From NCBI GenBank assembly GCA_948099385.1, contig CANUEZ040000028.1, forward strand, positions 4,813,501-4,877,500: DNA of 64,000 nt, written 5' to 3'. The stretch's first letter is position 1. Each line of letters starts with the position of its first letter. The stretch comes from Fasciola hepatica. Lineage: Eukaryota; Platyhelminthes; Trematoda; Plagiorchiida; Fasciolidae. The notes under the pieces were generated by a model that was not told the DNA's origin, searched no databases, and saw only the letters and a list, made by a program, of their open reading frames with translations. The translations under genes were made by a program, and so were the position numbers. This document shows positions 21,959 to 41,500 of this stretch, one piece after another.

Positions 21959-24900
21959 ATGGTCGAATTCATTCGAGATCAAGCCATCAGTCTGGTAAGT
22001 AATATATTCCTTTCCTATTCACTTCAGTTCAGTCGAGTAGAGTCCAGTCCAGTCCAGTCCAGTCCAGTCCAGTCCATTTCATTTCAGTTCATTTCAGTTC
22101 ATTTCATTTCAGTTCTTTTCAGTTCAGTTCAGTTCAGTTCAGTTCAGTTCAGTTCAGTTCAGTTCAGTTCAGTTCAGTTCAGTTCATTTCAGTTCATTTC
22201 AGTTCAGTTCAGTTCACTCAACCATCAATCTGAATAATGTCTTTCAGCTTTCGTTGCTACCTCACAACATCAGTGATTTCAAGACAGAGTGATTAGAAGC
22301 TTGAAGTGGGAAGAAGAGCCTAGAACGATGTGAGAAGCGAAACTCACGAAAACGCAGAGAGAGTGTGAATTCAAATTAGCCGTTCGTTGCAAATCTTCTA
22401 CAAATTACGTCGTGTTTCCGAAACACGCAAGACAGGTCTGGTGGACCTCAACTCGAAACTCCCACAGATGCTATTTGAAAGAACTTACTTTCCAAGGTTT
22501 TCATACTCCATGAAATGATCACGACGATGCATAAATTAGACCTTTGTGATGTATCGTGACACAAATTACCACCTCTCGATAATTTTCTCCATAATCTATA
22601 GTTGTACCGTACTCACGTTCTGGAAGCTCACGTGAGTGCATTGTTCGAGAGGCACTGTAATTTATCAGTCATTGAAATAGTCAAGTAAATTGCGCACTAG
22701 CTGTATTGGCTTGTTTGTTTACCACTCGGGTGCTCAATTCGGTAATTGAAAGTGTGCAAAAGATGCATACTGATTTATTGGTCATCCGATATTGAAATAA
22801 CCGAACGGCAGTTGCATATCACTTGATTGCTTGGAAACGAATTCGCAACATTTCACATTTCCTTCTTGATACAATATCAATGTGGATTACCTCATTCGAA
22901 TATTCCAACAATCGAAACACCTATTCATCGTCGCTTGCACAAATCAGCTTTCAGCAATGGAAATCACGGATGCTCATAGATGATATTCGCAAAGTCCAGA
23001 GATATGAGCAGTGAATTGCCTACACTTCATACCATCAAGTTATTCCTCGAGAATCGTGATCAGTGTGAAAATAAGACTACTGGCAGTATCACAGCCTCAA
23101 AACTGCAACTACTGAGGACGAAAGTATTCTGTTGTAGTAAGCTGCGGACCTATATTTTGTGTGTATTTCAAATCGTCACTATTCATTTTTTTCTACCATT
23201 TGGCTGAAGTGTGAGTTTTCGGTAACTCGCTAAGGTCTCTTTAATGAGAAACAATGCATCACTATGCAATACAGTTTGGTTCGCTTACGCAATAATGATA
23301 TCCGATGACGCAATATTATTTATCACGTTTAGAGTAACACACAATGTGTCTTGGTACCGAGGGGACTACATTTTTATGTATGCGAAATTGGGTGGTTCGA
23401 TGAAGGACAATTTGACCGACATCTTACAATTAAGTATTATGGATACATTTTCTCCTATTGCTCTCATTCATAATCCCTAGTTGACAGAAACACAGTTGCT
23501 GAACGCGCAGGTGAGTGAGACTCATATATTTCTCCTCTCATCATCGCATCATAACATACACGAAAGGTGGCATTCCATACAACACGCATGAAATACATTC
23601 GTGCATTGGAAGTTAACACACAATTATGGTGATACAGTACACAGTATTCACGAATATGCATTAAATCTGCCACACATTCTGATCACGTGGGATTCATAAT
23701 CACAGTTGGTTTCATAAACAAGAAATCTTCTGATTTCCTCATCAACTAACAACAATTACTAATATTCTGCATGATGGAATCTATTACACGCGAGATAGGT
23801 CTAGTGGACCTCAACTTGGGAATCCCACAATTGCTACTTGGAAGATTTTATTTTCCAAGGTTCTCATACTATAAGAAATGAGTGTGAAGATGTATATGTT
23901 AGGTATCTAACTTGTGGATGGATAGGAAAATGATTTTCTCACAGTTTGCAGGAGGCATTGGAAAATCACTTCGTTTGATGCCTTCCCAGTGGCTAGTGAC
24001 GAGAAGACCAAAGTCAGTTCAAGCCGAAGAGCCGACCTTAAGTTGAAGTCAACTAATTTTGACTTCAGCAGCAACCTGCTATATGGTGCATCCGGTAGCT
24101 CAGGTGAAATAAGTAGTTAACAACCAATTATATGAAGATAACGAATTAGGGCAAAATACTCACAAAACCGTCCGATGGACTGATGAATTCTGAATCATCG
24201 ATGAAGGCTGAATGTAAACTTACACGTAACCACTGACGAGTTATCGTATTCATAACATGGCATTTTTGTGTAGAATGCACAAAACAGGCCTATTCATAGC
24301 GGAGAGCAAAAGAAAATCCGATGATCCGAATTGAATGATCCATGATTAGAATGTTGATCACAAAGTGCATTGTCTACGAAAACCACTACGCCGAACAAAC
24401 AAATGCACTCATTGAACAGTTGAGCCGAAAAAATCTTGTTTTGCTCATTGATGATACAATGGAGTAGTGCTGGCATCTGATGCTGGACAAGGTTTGTCGA
24501 GTAATTTGCTGATATAGATCATCTAATTTGGTCCTTCTGTATGGATTTTGATTCATAAATAATGCCACGGTTTCAATCTAATTCAAAATGTATGTACAGA
24601 TTGCAGCTTGTTGCCAACTGCTCACGAAGTACTGCGGAACTTCAAACCAATATATCTTTGGATATTTTGTGCTATTCGGCGAAGATTTCCATCGATAAAT
24701 TGACAAGCGCTTGATGCGTGCCCGAATGAAATACGCACCGCAAAAGTATCCAACTGCTTCGCATTCATTCACCATTCCCGTCATTATTCAATGAATGGTG
24801 TTTGAAAAAATGAACGAATGTAATTGCAACCCGATTCTCTAGCCAATCAACAAAGCTGCATTTGCACGATGCATGTTTCCAAAACACATGAGTAGCAGTA

Positions 24901-27824
24901 ATTTGTCTGTCATCTTGTGTATAGCATTTTCGGTGGATTGGTGAATATGTCAATTATTCTGAAGTGCCATCTAATCATCTTTCTTACGAATAAATCCACG
25001 TGTCGATCAATATCCCAACATGTTACTTGTATGACTGATGACATATTTTGTATTTGAAACATATACAGATCCCAGAATTCGAGACAGTGCCCACTCATAT
25101 TGCCACATTGTTCGAATTATGAATCTACCTAATGTTTCTCGTGATTGTGAAAATACATTTATGATAGTAACTATTGTGTTCGTTCAGCACCTTCAATAAT
25201 TAGGAGTGAGTCAATTTTGGGCACAATAATTTTGAACAAATATTGACCATATCAATACTGATTTAAAGTTGCACGAGATAACTCACACTCCACTACTATA
25301 CAAACAGAAAATGCAACGTAAACTGACCATGTATCGGTCTACTCTAAACCCATGTATAATTCAGCCAATATGCAAGTTTTATTTTCGTGTATGAGAAATT
25401 AGATTCATATGGACAAAGATACATCTAGAACAACTAGCAAGTGGTGGCCAAGTTCTGTGGCAGTTACCGTAGTTTTGACGGGAACTCTATTTCCGCAAAC
25501 CCGGTAGACCAAATCCATGACTGAATATGTACATCTGAGTAGGAACAAAGCATGTGTAGTTTGCCCTTTATTGAAACCACAATAATGAAATCACAACATC
25601 CATTCACAACATGATTCGTTGGGTCTACGAGAAATCCTATCTAGTGGGACATGGGCCTCTACACAGCTCCCGGTCCGTCAACTTTACTGGTAACCTACCT
25701 AAACTGACACAACACTGTGGCCTTAGAGCAGCTGCACAATTACTGGTCAAATGGTCAGGTTTTCTTGCATCATTCGTACTCAGCTTGTCCAACGGCAGCC
25801 TTTGGGTTGGAACATGCATATTATGGTTGGTAGATCGCCTCTGTGTTCCATGCAGTATAAAGGTGATGCCGTTCCTAACAATTGGATGTTCAACATGGTT
25901 TGAAATGGGACAGTTACTTGACAGATGTCCGCATCTAGGATACAAGAAACAAGACCTAATTTCATTACGAATTGGCCAACGAAGGAACGAGGTGATGACA
26001 GCCAATCTTTAGCAGTGGAGAATTTCTCGGTCCTTCAAGCACTGATTGATCAGTTGGGAGAAGATAGGCAAGAGAATGGCCGCACAACCCCTGAGGACTG
26101 TAGGGCTGAGACCAAGTAGTAAAGAGGATTTCTTAGAATTTAGAGGAATTAGTTCTTTGAGAACAAGACGCTTCAGAGCGAACAATTGTTTTCAACGAAT
26201 CCTATACATGCTCTTTCAATTTACATAGGTGAGGTAACATTGGAATGCGTTATCCATTGACCGGAGTAAAGGTCATAGTCGCGGCGTTAGGAAAAATGGG
26301 TATTGTGAGGAGGAGTGTCTCTATCGTGTGCGTTTTGTGGTGAGAGTTTCACTCCCACCGTCATGGGTGGTAATCGATGATGGATTTTTAGGGGTTCGGT
26401 CGGCGGTCGGACTAGTCGAATTGAAAACAAAGAGAGACACCCCTTCCGCCAACCCCCTTGATCCTAACGCCATGACAATGACCTTTACTACGGCCAATGG
26501 ATAACGTATTCCAATGTTACCCCATCCATATGAGTGGTGAGAGTACGTATAGGATTCACTGAAAACAATCGTTTGCTCACCAGCGTCTTGTTCTTAATTA
26601 GTTCATTTTGTAAATATTAGGGGTGCAAATATGAAAGGGGCACACTCGAAGAATCATATTCGGGAATTATTGAAATGGGAGACCCAGATTATTTACTGGA
26701 CGGTAGATTCAGAGCTTTGATATCCACAGCACCAGACTTGCTTACGGATGAACTTCCGACCAACCAACTCTGTTTTCTCTAGAAGCACATCTGAAATTCC
26801 CGAAAAGTCTTGTCCACTTGTTCTTTACCATATTTCCGAAAGGAACGAAGCAGTCAGGTAACGTTCTTCCTTTGAAGAACATTTAGCAGTTCATTGGAAT
26901 ATGGTATCGTGGGTGGCATCACTTTACCAGTACAATAGTTATCCACAAATAAGGTCAAAAACAGAACGGAAAACCGAGAAAAGACTAATTTGAGTCTTTG
27001 CAATTCTGGAGACGCAAATAATTCAATTTTCCTAGATCTTTCCACCTCGATTGTGACACAACTATTAGTGGTGAACGAAGCGCGTTCAAGTTACCTTGAA
27101 GCCAACACTTATATGCACGTGAACCGTATTTCTCATTTTCGGTGTGTTTGACAATCACCGATGGGAAAAATTTATAAACTGCATTCAACGTGAAATGCTG
27201 CAAGAATGAAAGAATCCTTTCGAAACTATATTATAGCCACAATTACCAAATCATCCTAGTTCAAAAACCTACTTCTACTGGAATCTTTAGATGAGAAACC
27301 TTTCCAAATATAACTCACAATTATAGCTTACACCGTACTCAGCAACAAAACCATACTTACATACCTTCGCATCACCTGGTTTGTATTGCTCAACATATTT
27401 TATCTCACCAACCAATGTCTCATACATTCAATTATCCATAGCGCCGTATAGAATCAAATTGAATGACAGCAAACTTTCACTGAATCCATTTCATTCACCA
27501 ATGCCAAATTTGAAATATGTATTCCTCGAATACCCAAACACAAAATGCATTGTTTCATAACCGATTATATGGTCTTTGTTTTCGATATCCTTCATTATTT
27601 TACTCAAACATAGACATACTTGAACATGGTGAGTGAAAATACTCACCACTTCTTCAAGTCACTCCATGCGGTTTTCGGAAGATGATCAATACATGTTTGA
27701 ATTATAGCCTATTGTTTATCTTCAGGGTTTCATTGCAAATTCGCCAACAACCTCAGATCTTTCTCCCATATTTTCTAAAAACAATGCGTTACTGAAGTAT
27801 TTCAAAACACGAATCCACAAATGA
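21959..27824 (+). CDS. Micro-exon gene copy C
   Basis: Exons: an exon-1-like block ending at 21994 (possible ATG 21959), 22602-22631 (LYRTHVLEAH), 23481-23510 (LTETQLLNAQ), 25188-25205 (HLQ, stop), 27614-27628 (TYLNM) and 27726-27824 (terminal). All splice sites seen are intact, unlike copy B. If the reading frame is phase 0, translation ends at TAA 25197-25199, leaving the later exons untranslated. The exon-1-like block is followed by the longest pentamer array of the family. No signal peptide is visible. A truncated but expressed product and a decayed gene are both possible. Confidence 0.5.
22024..22214 (+). repeat. CAGTC/CAGTT pentamer array, copy C
   Basis: About 190 bp: (CAGTC)n first, then a mix of CAGTT and CATTT units, ending in CAGTTCACTC. 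It is the longest of the four arrays. Every CAGTT unit contains TTCAG, a splice-acceptor-like motif, in the transcribed direction. Confidence 0.95.
22602..22631 (+). CDS. 30-nt micro-exon LYRTHVLEAH, copy C
   Basis: Acceptor ttttctccataatctatag, donor gtgagt. Same ten codons as in B, D and E. Confidence 0.75.
23481..23510 (+). CDS. 30-nt micro-exon LTETQLLNAQ, copy C
   Basis: Acceptor ctcattcataatccctag, donor gtgagt intact. Ten codons in phase 0. Confidence 0.75.
23511..25187 (+). other. Intron of copy C
   Basis: Near identical to 12058-13682 and 31491-33115 except for a replaced segment at about 23560-23700, which resembles copy E (42340-42480) more than B or D. That suggests exchange of sequence between copies. 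Confidence 0.55.
25188..25205 (+). CDS. 18-nt micro-exon with in-frame TAA, copy C
   Basis: CACCTTCAATAATTAGGA, acceptor gtgttcgttcag, donor gtgagt. Same nonsense codon as B and D. Confidence 0.65.
25680..26505. mobile_element. Copy C-specific segment ending in a foldback element
   Basis: B (about 14170) and D (about 33608) read straight from CCGTCA into ACGTATTCCAAT, while C has about 830 bp between these points. The left 540 bp has overlapping open frames on both strands (25611-26012 plus; 26005-25637 minus). The minus frame has a loose CxxxxxCGHxxxxC resemblance to a zinc knuckle, which I do not trust. The right end is the inverted repeat 26232-26521. B and D keep 15 bp of the right arm, so C shows the older state and B and D are deleted. 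Confidence 0.6.
26232..26521. repeat. Foldback element with about 90-bp inverted arms
   Basis: The left arm (about 26232-26324) starts GGTAACATTGGAATGCGTTA. The right arm (about 26430-26521) ends in the reverse complement with few changes (TAACGTATTCCAATGTTACC). The arms also share AAAGGTCAT, GGCGTTAGGA and GTGTCTCT blocks. The inner 105 bp is G-rich. It looks like a MITE or foldback element; no transposase is present, and I could not define a target site duplication. Confidence 0.75.
26757..26976 (-). mobile_element. Remnant of the CR1-like LINE, copy C
   Basis: Only about 220 bp of the LINE present in B and D remains. It starts at a join equivalent to copy B 14428 with about 15620, and ends at a join equivalent to 15833 with about 16533. 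It still codes the SVLFLTLFVDNYC block on the minus strand. Confidence 0.75.
27614..27628 (+). CDS. 15-nt micro-exon TYLNM, copy C
   Basis: Acceptor actcaaacatag, donor gtgagt. Identical to B and D. Confidence 0.65.
27726..27824 (+). CDS. Probable terminal exon, copy C
   Basis: Acceptor tgtttatcttcag. Opens with GGT, 32 codons then TGA, identical to copy B. Confidence 0.4.
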   Translation, partial: GFIANSPTTSDLSPIFSKNNALLKYFKTRIHK

Positions 27825-28389
27825 AAGACAAATAATATGACGTCGATAGACGAAGCCCGAGTTCAAGTGGAATTCATCTCATCTTACAATGAAGTGTTTC
27901 GTAGCGTGAGTGAAATTTACACTTCTTAGAATCCCAAATCTGCATCATTTTCATCACGGCGCTTTGCTCGCATTCAACACAAAGAGAGAAATTCAACGTT
28001 GACAAAACAGAGTTTTGCATGCCAATCGTAATATTGCACAATCAACTTTCAAATAACACAACCGCAAATTTCCTAATCATCACTTCATTTACATGTTGCA
28101 ACTATCACTTCGATCCATGTGATTCACCATTTCTGGTTCTGCAATATTTGCTTCAGTTTTTATTACTTATTGATAGTAATTTATTTTTGGGGAAATTTTG
28201 TGGCAGTGGAGGATTTGAGCCCGAGGCAGGGCAATCAAGAACTTCCATCACGACGACCAGCACTCTCACCACCAGTCACACTTCACTTCACAATGAAATG
28301 ATTTCCAAACGTAGCACATAGCCCATCAATTATGAAATTGCATGTTCTCCTCTCAAATATCAACCTCAAAATCCACTTCATCTCATACT

Positions 28390-29020
28390 GTTGCTGTTGA
28401 ATTAGAATGATATCCCTTTTATCAGTGTAGTCTTTGTTATTCCTCAGCACAACTCCAAGGCCTTTGTCACACCTGGCAATATCAATGTCTTTATTTTCCC
28501 TTAGAACTCTTAACACTTTCCGTGTCGGTTATTGACAGTGCGTCTGAATTACTTCTGGGTTCGATGGTATTGATAAGAACAATCAATCTTATCGATCCGT
28601 CTTGTGATCTCATCAGCAACAAACCGCTCGAACCGGATGCGTTGGTGTTCGACTAGGCCATCGATAACGTGTCTTCTTTGTGCACTGTTCCGATCAAACT
28701 GCTGTGAATTCATTCGTAGAGTATCCATTTGATTTCTCGTGTGACGTTTAAGAGTAACTGAATAGGGCCTTACTAGGGAACGTCTCAGTGATTTCCAATA
28801 GATCTTCCAAAATTCATTTCGTTGGATGCAGCTGTCAAGAAATTTGATCGTTGTTCTCGTCTCCGCAAGTCTGGTCTCAATGCACAAATAACTATTTAGC
28901 TCTTTGACGACCAGTTATTCATTGCGACTGTGTAATTCACTGAATAATCAAATTGCATTGTAGAAAAATGCACAATGGAGAACAAGCTGGTTTTCGGCAA
29001 CTTCATCCTCTGGCTGATTC
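28390..29020 (-). mobile_element. PLE 5' fragment, copy C
   Basis: Minus-strand frames 28887-28549 and 28516-28283 code the N-terminal part of a PLE protein. The second carries RCDKGLGVVLRNNKDYTDK, which matches the family block usually written as ADKGxxxVVxxxxxYxxK just ahead of the RT. The RT itself is missing; the fragment joins unit DNA at about 28390. The same truncation is in D. Confidence 0.75.
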
Positions 29021-29080
29021 TGTTACATATGTATATAGATATATTTATTTATATATATGTATATATATATATATGTGGTA

Positions 29081-29470
29081 GGAATGCATATTTTCGGAAG
29101 TAAAGCGAGGGTGTTCAGAGTATCAAATTCAGATTGGTCAATCAGTATTTTAGTTGTTGTGCGGTTCGCAGCAGGGTGGGAAGTTGGTTGTTCGTGGTTG
29201 GAGAATCTCGGTGTAGAAAGTACTTCTGGGGTGCGTTGAATGCTTCCTGTCATTACTGAAAGGTAGCGGTTGAGGTCATCATGATAACTAGTGCAATCAT
29301 AGCGCACCTTGTCGAGACAGAACACCAGATGGACAACGAAGTCTTCAAGATAATTTACACAGTGCTTGTGAATTCTTCGAAGATCGTGATTTGACGATTG
29401 ATCTTCGAAGAATTCACACGCACCGTGTAAACTATCTTGAAGGCTTCCAAAATTATGCAGTCCTACCATA
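29081..29470 (-). mobile_element. PLE-derived hairpin element, copy C
   Basis: Same element as 21052-21445. Hairpin arms 29343-29386 and 29399-29442 pair at about 40 of 44 positions. The mismatches differ in part from those in copy B. Confidence 0.65.
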
Positions 29471-29970
29471 TACATATATATATATATATATAAAGATATA
29501 TATATATAACTGTATTACCCAGGGGATGAAGTTACCGAAAACGAGCTTGTTCCTTATCGTGTATTTTCTACAATGCAATGGGATTATTTATCGAAGTCGG
29601 GATTTATTGCGAGTATATTTCAAATTGAAACTTAAATCATGCACATTGCGATTGGATCGACCTGGTGTTTTCTCTCAGTCAATACGTATTGTAAATCTAC
29701 GATGAACATATTAGAGATGTCCATTTCTAATGAGACGTCTTGTTGCACAAACGCAGTAACAACGTTTCGCATGCTCACTGGAATATATTGTCTACACGTA
29801 TATAACCCGTGGCATTTGAAATTATTTGAATTCGATTGATCTGATTTATCGAGAAAGATAATTCGATGTGCATAAATCATTCGGTTGGCATGTTTCATTC
29901 CCCACTGTTCATGGATCGGATTTCCTAATGAAAGGACTGAGAGAAACGCCCACACAAGTACCTTCTCGTG

Positions 29971-36822
<6,852 letters not shown>

Positions 36823-37419
36823 AGTATTTCAAAACACGAATCCACAAATGAAAGACAAATAATATGACGTCGATAGACGAAGCCCGAGTTCAAGTGGAAT
36901 TCATCTCATCTTACAATGAAGTGTTTCGTAGAGTGAGTGAAATTTACACTTCTTAGAATCCCAAATCTGCATCATTTTCATCACGGCGCTTTGCTCGCAT
37001 TCAACACAAAGAGAGAAATTCAACGTTGACAAAACAGAGTTTTGCATGCCAATCGAAATATTGCACAATCTACTTTCAAACAACACAACCGCAAATTTCC
37101 TAATCATCACTTCATTTACATGTTGCAACTATCACTTCGATCCATGTGATTCACCATTTCTGGTTCTGCAATATTTGCTTCAGTTTTTATTACTTATTGA
37201 TAGTAATTTATTTTTGGGGAAATTTTGTGGCAGTGGAGGATTTGAGCCCGAGGCAGGGCAATCAAGAACTTCCATCACGACGACCAGCACTCTCACCACC
37301 AGTCACACTTCACTTCACAATGAAATGATTTCCAAACGTAGCACATAGCCCATCAATTATGAAATTGCATGTTCTCCTCTCAAATATCAACCTCAAAATC
37401 CACTTCATCTCATACTGTT

Positions 37420-38040
37420 GCTGTTGAATTAGAATGATATCCCTTTTATCAGTGTAGTCTTTGTTATTCCTCAGCACAACTCCAAGGCCTTTGTCACACC
37501 TGGCAATAACAATGTCTTCATTTTCCTTTAGAACTCTTAACACTTTCCGTGTCGGTTATTGACAGTGCGTCTGAATTACTTCTGGGTTCGCTGGTATTGA
37601 TAAGAACAATCAATCTTATCGATCCGTCTTGTGATCTCATCAGCAACGAACCGCTCGAACCGGATGCGTTGGTGTTCGACTAGGCCATCGATAACGTGTC
37701 TTCTTTGTGCACTGTTCCGATCAAACTGCTGTGAATTCATTCGTAGAGTATCCATTTGATTTCTCGTGTGACGTTTAAGAGTAACTGAATAGGGCCTTAC
37801 TAGGGAACGTCTCAGTGATTTCCAATAGATCTTCCAAAATTCATTTCGTTGGATGCAGCTGTCAAGAAATTTGATTGTTTTTCTCGTTTCCGCAGATCTG
37901 GTCTCAAAGCACAAAGAACTATTTAACTTTCTAACGATCAGTTATTCGTGACGACTCCGTAATTCACTGAATAATCAAATTGCATTCTAGAAAGATTCAC
38001 GATGGCGAACAAGCTGGTTTTCGGCATCTTCATCCTCTGA
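37420..38040 (-). mobile_element. PLE 5' fragment, copy D
   Basis: Same truncated PLE N-terminus as copy C: frames 37914-37576 and 37543-37310, with RCDKGLGVVLRNNKDYTDK. It joins (TA)n at 38051-38092. The hairpin element found here in B and C is missing. Confidence 0.75.
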
Positions 38041-38049
38041 ATGATAATG

Positions 38050-38050
<1 letters not shown>

Positions 38051-38095
<45 letters not shown>

Positions 38096-38107
38096 CGTGT
38101 GTGTGTG
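38051..38107. repeat. (TA)n-(GT)n array, copy D
   Basis: About 42 bp of TA followed by a short GTGTGTG tract, between the two inverted PLE-end repeats. Confidence 0.9.
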
Positions 38108-38581
38108 TATATATGTGTACCTGCAATAGCGGGAGGATGAAGTTACCGAAAACGAGCTTGTTCCTTATCGTGTATTTTCTACAATGCAATGGGATTATTT
38201 ATCGAAGTCGGGATTTATTGCGAGTATATTTCAAATTGAAACTTAAATCATGCACATTGCGATTGGATCGACCTGGTGTTTTCTCTCAGTCAATACGTAT
38301 TGTAAATCTACGATGAACATATTAGAGATGTCCATTTCTAATGAGACGTCTTGTTGCACAAACGCAGTAACAACGTTTCGCATGCTCGCTGGAATATATT
38401 GTCTACACGTATATAACCCGTGGCATTTGAAATTATTTGAATTCGATTGATCTGATTTATCGAGAAAGATAATTCGATGTGCATAAATCATTCGGTTGGC
38501 ATGTTTCATTTCCCACTGTTCATGGATCGGATTTCCTAATGAAAGGACTGAGAGAAACGCCCACACAAGTACCTTCTCGTG

Positions 38582-41500
38582 ATGGTCGAATTCATTCGAG
38601 ATCAAGCCATCAGTCTGGTAAGTAATATATTCCTTTCCTATTCACTTCAGTTCAGTCGAGTAGAGTCCAGTCCAGTCCAGTCCAGTCCAGTCCAGTTCAT
38701 TTCAGTTCATTTCAGTTCATTTCAGTTCAGTTCAGTTCACTCAACCATCAATCTGAATAATATGTCTTTCAGCTTTCGTTGCTACCTCACAACATCAGTG
38801 ATTTCAAGACAGAGTGATTAGAAGCTTGAAGTGGGAAGAAGAGCCTAAAACGATGTGAGAAGCGAAACTCACGAAAACGCAGAGAGAGTGTGAATTCAAA
38901 TTAGCCGTTCGTTGCAAATCTTCTACAAATTACGTCGTGTTTCCGAAATACGCAAGACAGGTCTGGTGGACCTCAACTCGAAACTCCCACAGATGCTATT
39001 TGAAAGAACTTACTTTCCAAGGTTTTCATACTCCATGAAATGATCACGACGATGCATAAATTAGACCTTTGTGATGTATCGTGACACAAATTACCACCTC
39101 TCGATAATTTTCTCCATAATCTATAGTTGTACCGTACTCACGTTCTGGAAGCTCACGTGAGTGCATATCACTTGATTGCTTGGAAACGAATTCGCAACAT
39201 TTCACATTTCTTTCTAGATACATTATCAATGTGGCAAACTGGTTTTTGTGCAAGAAAAAAAACCTATTTATCTAAATGAAGTCGAATTTTGCGAAACAAC
39301 ATTATTCCATTTATTCATTCTGAAGCCGTTTACAAATTACATGAGAGGCATTCAGCAGGGATCATGAGAATGTATATGGTATAAGCACCAATCGTGGGCA
39401 GGGATTTGTCAACAGTCAATTGGTCTTTTTCATTTGATTGTTTTATCCGCCCCACGCCCGATGGGCGACAGGACGACAGATTCATTCGACTTCGATGTAT
39501 CCCATGGCATGGAAGTTGAAGTGCCTGAACCGAATGCATTTGGACGCAAAGGTCGGGGGTCAGGTTTCTGATTCCAATTGCCTCGGCTATCGCTAGAGGG
39601 CGCAACAGCGCATCCTTGCCTTGTTTTCGGGGGAGGGACATGACATGCAACCTAGAAAGCCTTGTTTGGATTCATCTAAAGTCCGGTGTCAACTGGGTGT
39701 GCTAAGATTGCGGTGTTTATTGATCCAGTCTGTCCTGGGCTTAGTCAGCGTGGGTGATGCACTTTGATACGAGTGGATAGCTGTTGTGCCTTTCGACCTA
39801 CATACGACGCGTCACAGACACATCTGAAGGAGTACACAACCACTGATGAGGTCAGCGTTGGCAGTTTATCCTTGTTCTTAATGTGGATCAGAGGAATACC
39901 TAGAAACACACAAAATACGGTGGCAGCATTGAAAGTGTTTTGAGTTTCTCTCCTCAGTCGTCGGTTTAAGATTTCACTCAAAGTATCACTTTTAATTGGT
40001 GAACAAATGAATAGATCTTTCCTCTTTATTGTTCCTTCGGTAATTTTAAGCACTCTTTGAATGATATTTCTTTCAATAAGCCGATCCGGATAGCTATTCT
40101 CGCGTAGAATGTTTCTTGTGTGAGTCAGCTCCTTCTCTAGGTTCACAGAACAAATTATCTCACTCAGAAGGCAAGAAGTTTCACCAAGTTTCGCTTCTGT
40201 TGGATACTGATGAAACTGTTTAAACTGATATACTGACCGCTCCAAGTTTGTTTTCGGTATACGTTTCGCTGCGTCCGATAGTCTTCCGTTCGCGTAAGCG
40301 TCACGTCGAGGATTGGTAGTTGATTGTTAACTAAACTTAACTTAACTTAACTCGTGTTCAGTTGTAAAGCGTAATGCTTCGTGTGCTTTATTAAATTCCT
40401 TTTGTACGGAATCTGGGTTACAAGTAGCGTCAGTACACAGAATATGTCAACCACATATAGATAGTAGTGTTTGAAACTGGTAATTGTGGACTTCAGCTTA
40501 GTTCTCTCTAATTTTGCGAGGAATGCGTCGGCTAGTAGTGGACCTAGCAGTGATCTCATAGTCACACCATCTCGTTGTCTGTACAAAGTTGCATGAAATG
40601 GGAACGGAATGTTACATGTGCAACGAAACAAGAGCTCCCGCAGACCTTCCAGGGGTAGACCGATAATCCTTCATGTAATTCACGACGAAGTCAATGGTTT
40701 CTAATGATGGTATATTTGTGAGTAGGGACTCGACATCTAAGGAGGACATTATTTTGTCCCCTGTATTGGCATCTTTTATTCGTTCTATGAAATTAAATGT
40801 ATCCTTAAGGCTATGCATATTCATGTTTTCTTATCAGTCTATGTAGCTCAGATGACCAACGAGCAACGGTGTGCTAGGGTGAAATTGTCATTATTAGTAA
40901 GGGACGAATCGGTGTTTCAGATTTGTGGATCTAAGGAAGTCCGTACCACCTGGGAATCATGGACCCTGTGGGCGTTAGTTGCTCATACACTTGGTTCGTG
41001 GCAAAACCGTTATCCCTCATTTGTTTCAACGTAGTGGTTACTTGGCTCTCAGCTTACTGGGTTGAATCTTTCTCGCCAGGACTATCACTGAATTTGGTTT
41101 CATCGACTAGAATTGCTTTGAGTTTTTCGATGTAGTCCTGTTTGTCCACTGCCACTATTCCGCTTCCCTTGTCAGGTCTGCTCAGTACGATATCTTAATT
41201 GTTCGTTAGTTCTTTCAACGCATCTAAATGTTCCCTTTTGACGGGTATTTGAAGTCTGGGTTTAGTGTTTCGGTATGAGTGGCAAGTGTTCACTAGTGTT
41301 GACTTCAGTTCTTCTAAGGCTTTACTAGACTTTGGTATTATTCCATGACTCTGGGAGTAAAGAGTCCCAAAAAGCTCTTCATAATCAGACTTGTAAAGCT
41401 TTCTGATGGGGATACAGAACTTAGAACCTAGTGACACTGTCTCAGTTATGTGATCACTCAAATGTGAGCTATAACAGTTGTAAACATACCGACTGGGCTG

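Larger units (their letters stand above)
21690..28390 (+). repeat. Tandem unit copy C
   Basis: Near identical to B and D, but with two deletions inside the LINE and its flank (joins at about 26757 and 26976) and an extra 830-bp segment (25680-26505) not present in B or D. First-micro-exon spacing from C to D is 7967 nt. Confidence 0.9.

Noticed and set aside
21620..21982. 120-codon minus frame repeated in B, C, D and E
   Set aside because: Conserved only among recent copies. The diverged block at 46100-46245 has stops in the matching frame, and the plus strand carries the conserved donor.
21956..22237. 93-codon plus frame rich in SVQFSS
   Set aside because: Translation of the CAGTT pentamer array; its length simply follows array length in each copy.
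25637..26005. Zinc-knuckle-like CGHLSSNC on the minus strand
   Set aside because: The spacing does not fit CX2CX4HX4C, and no Gag-like context is present.
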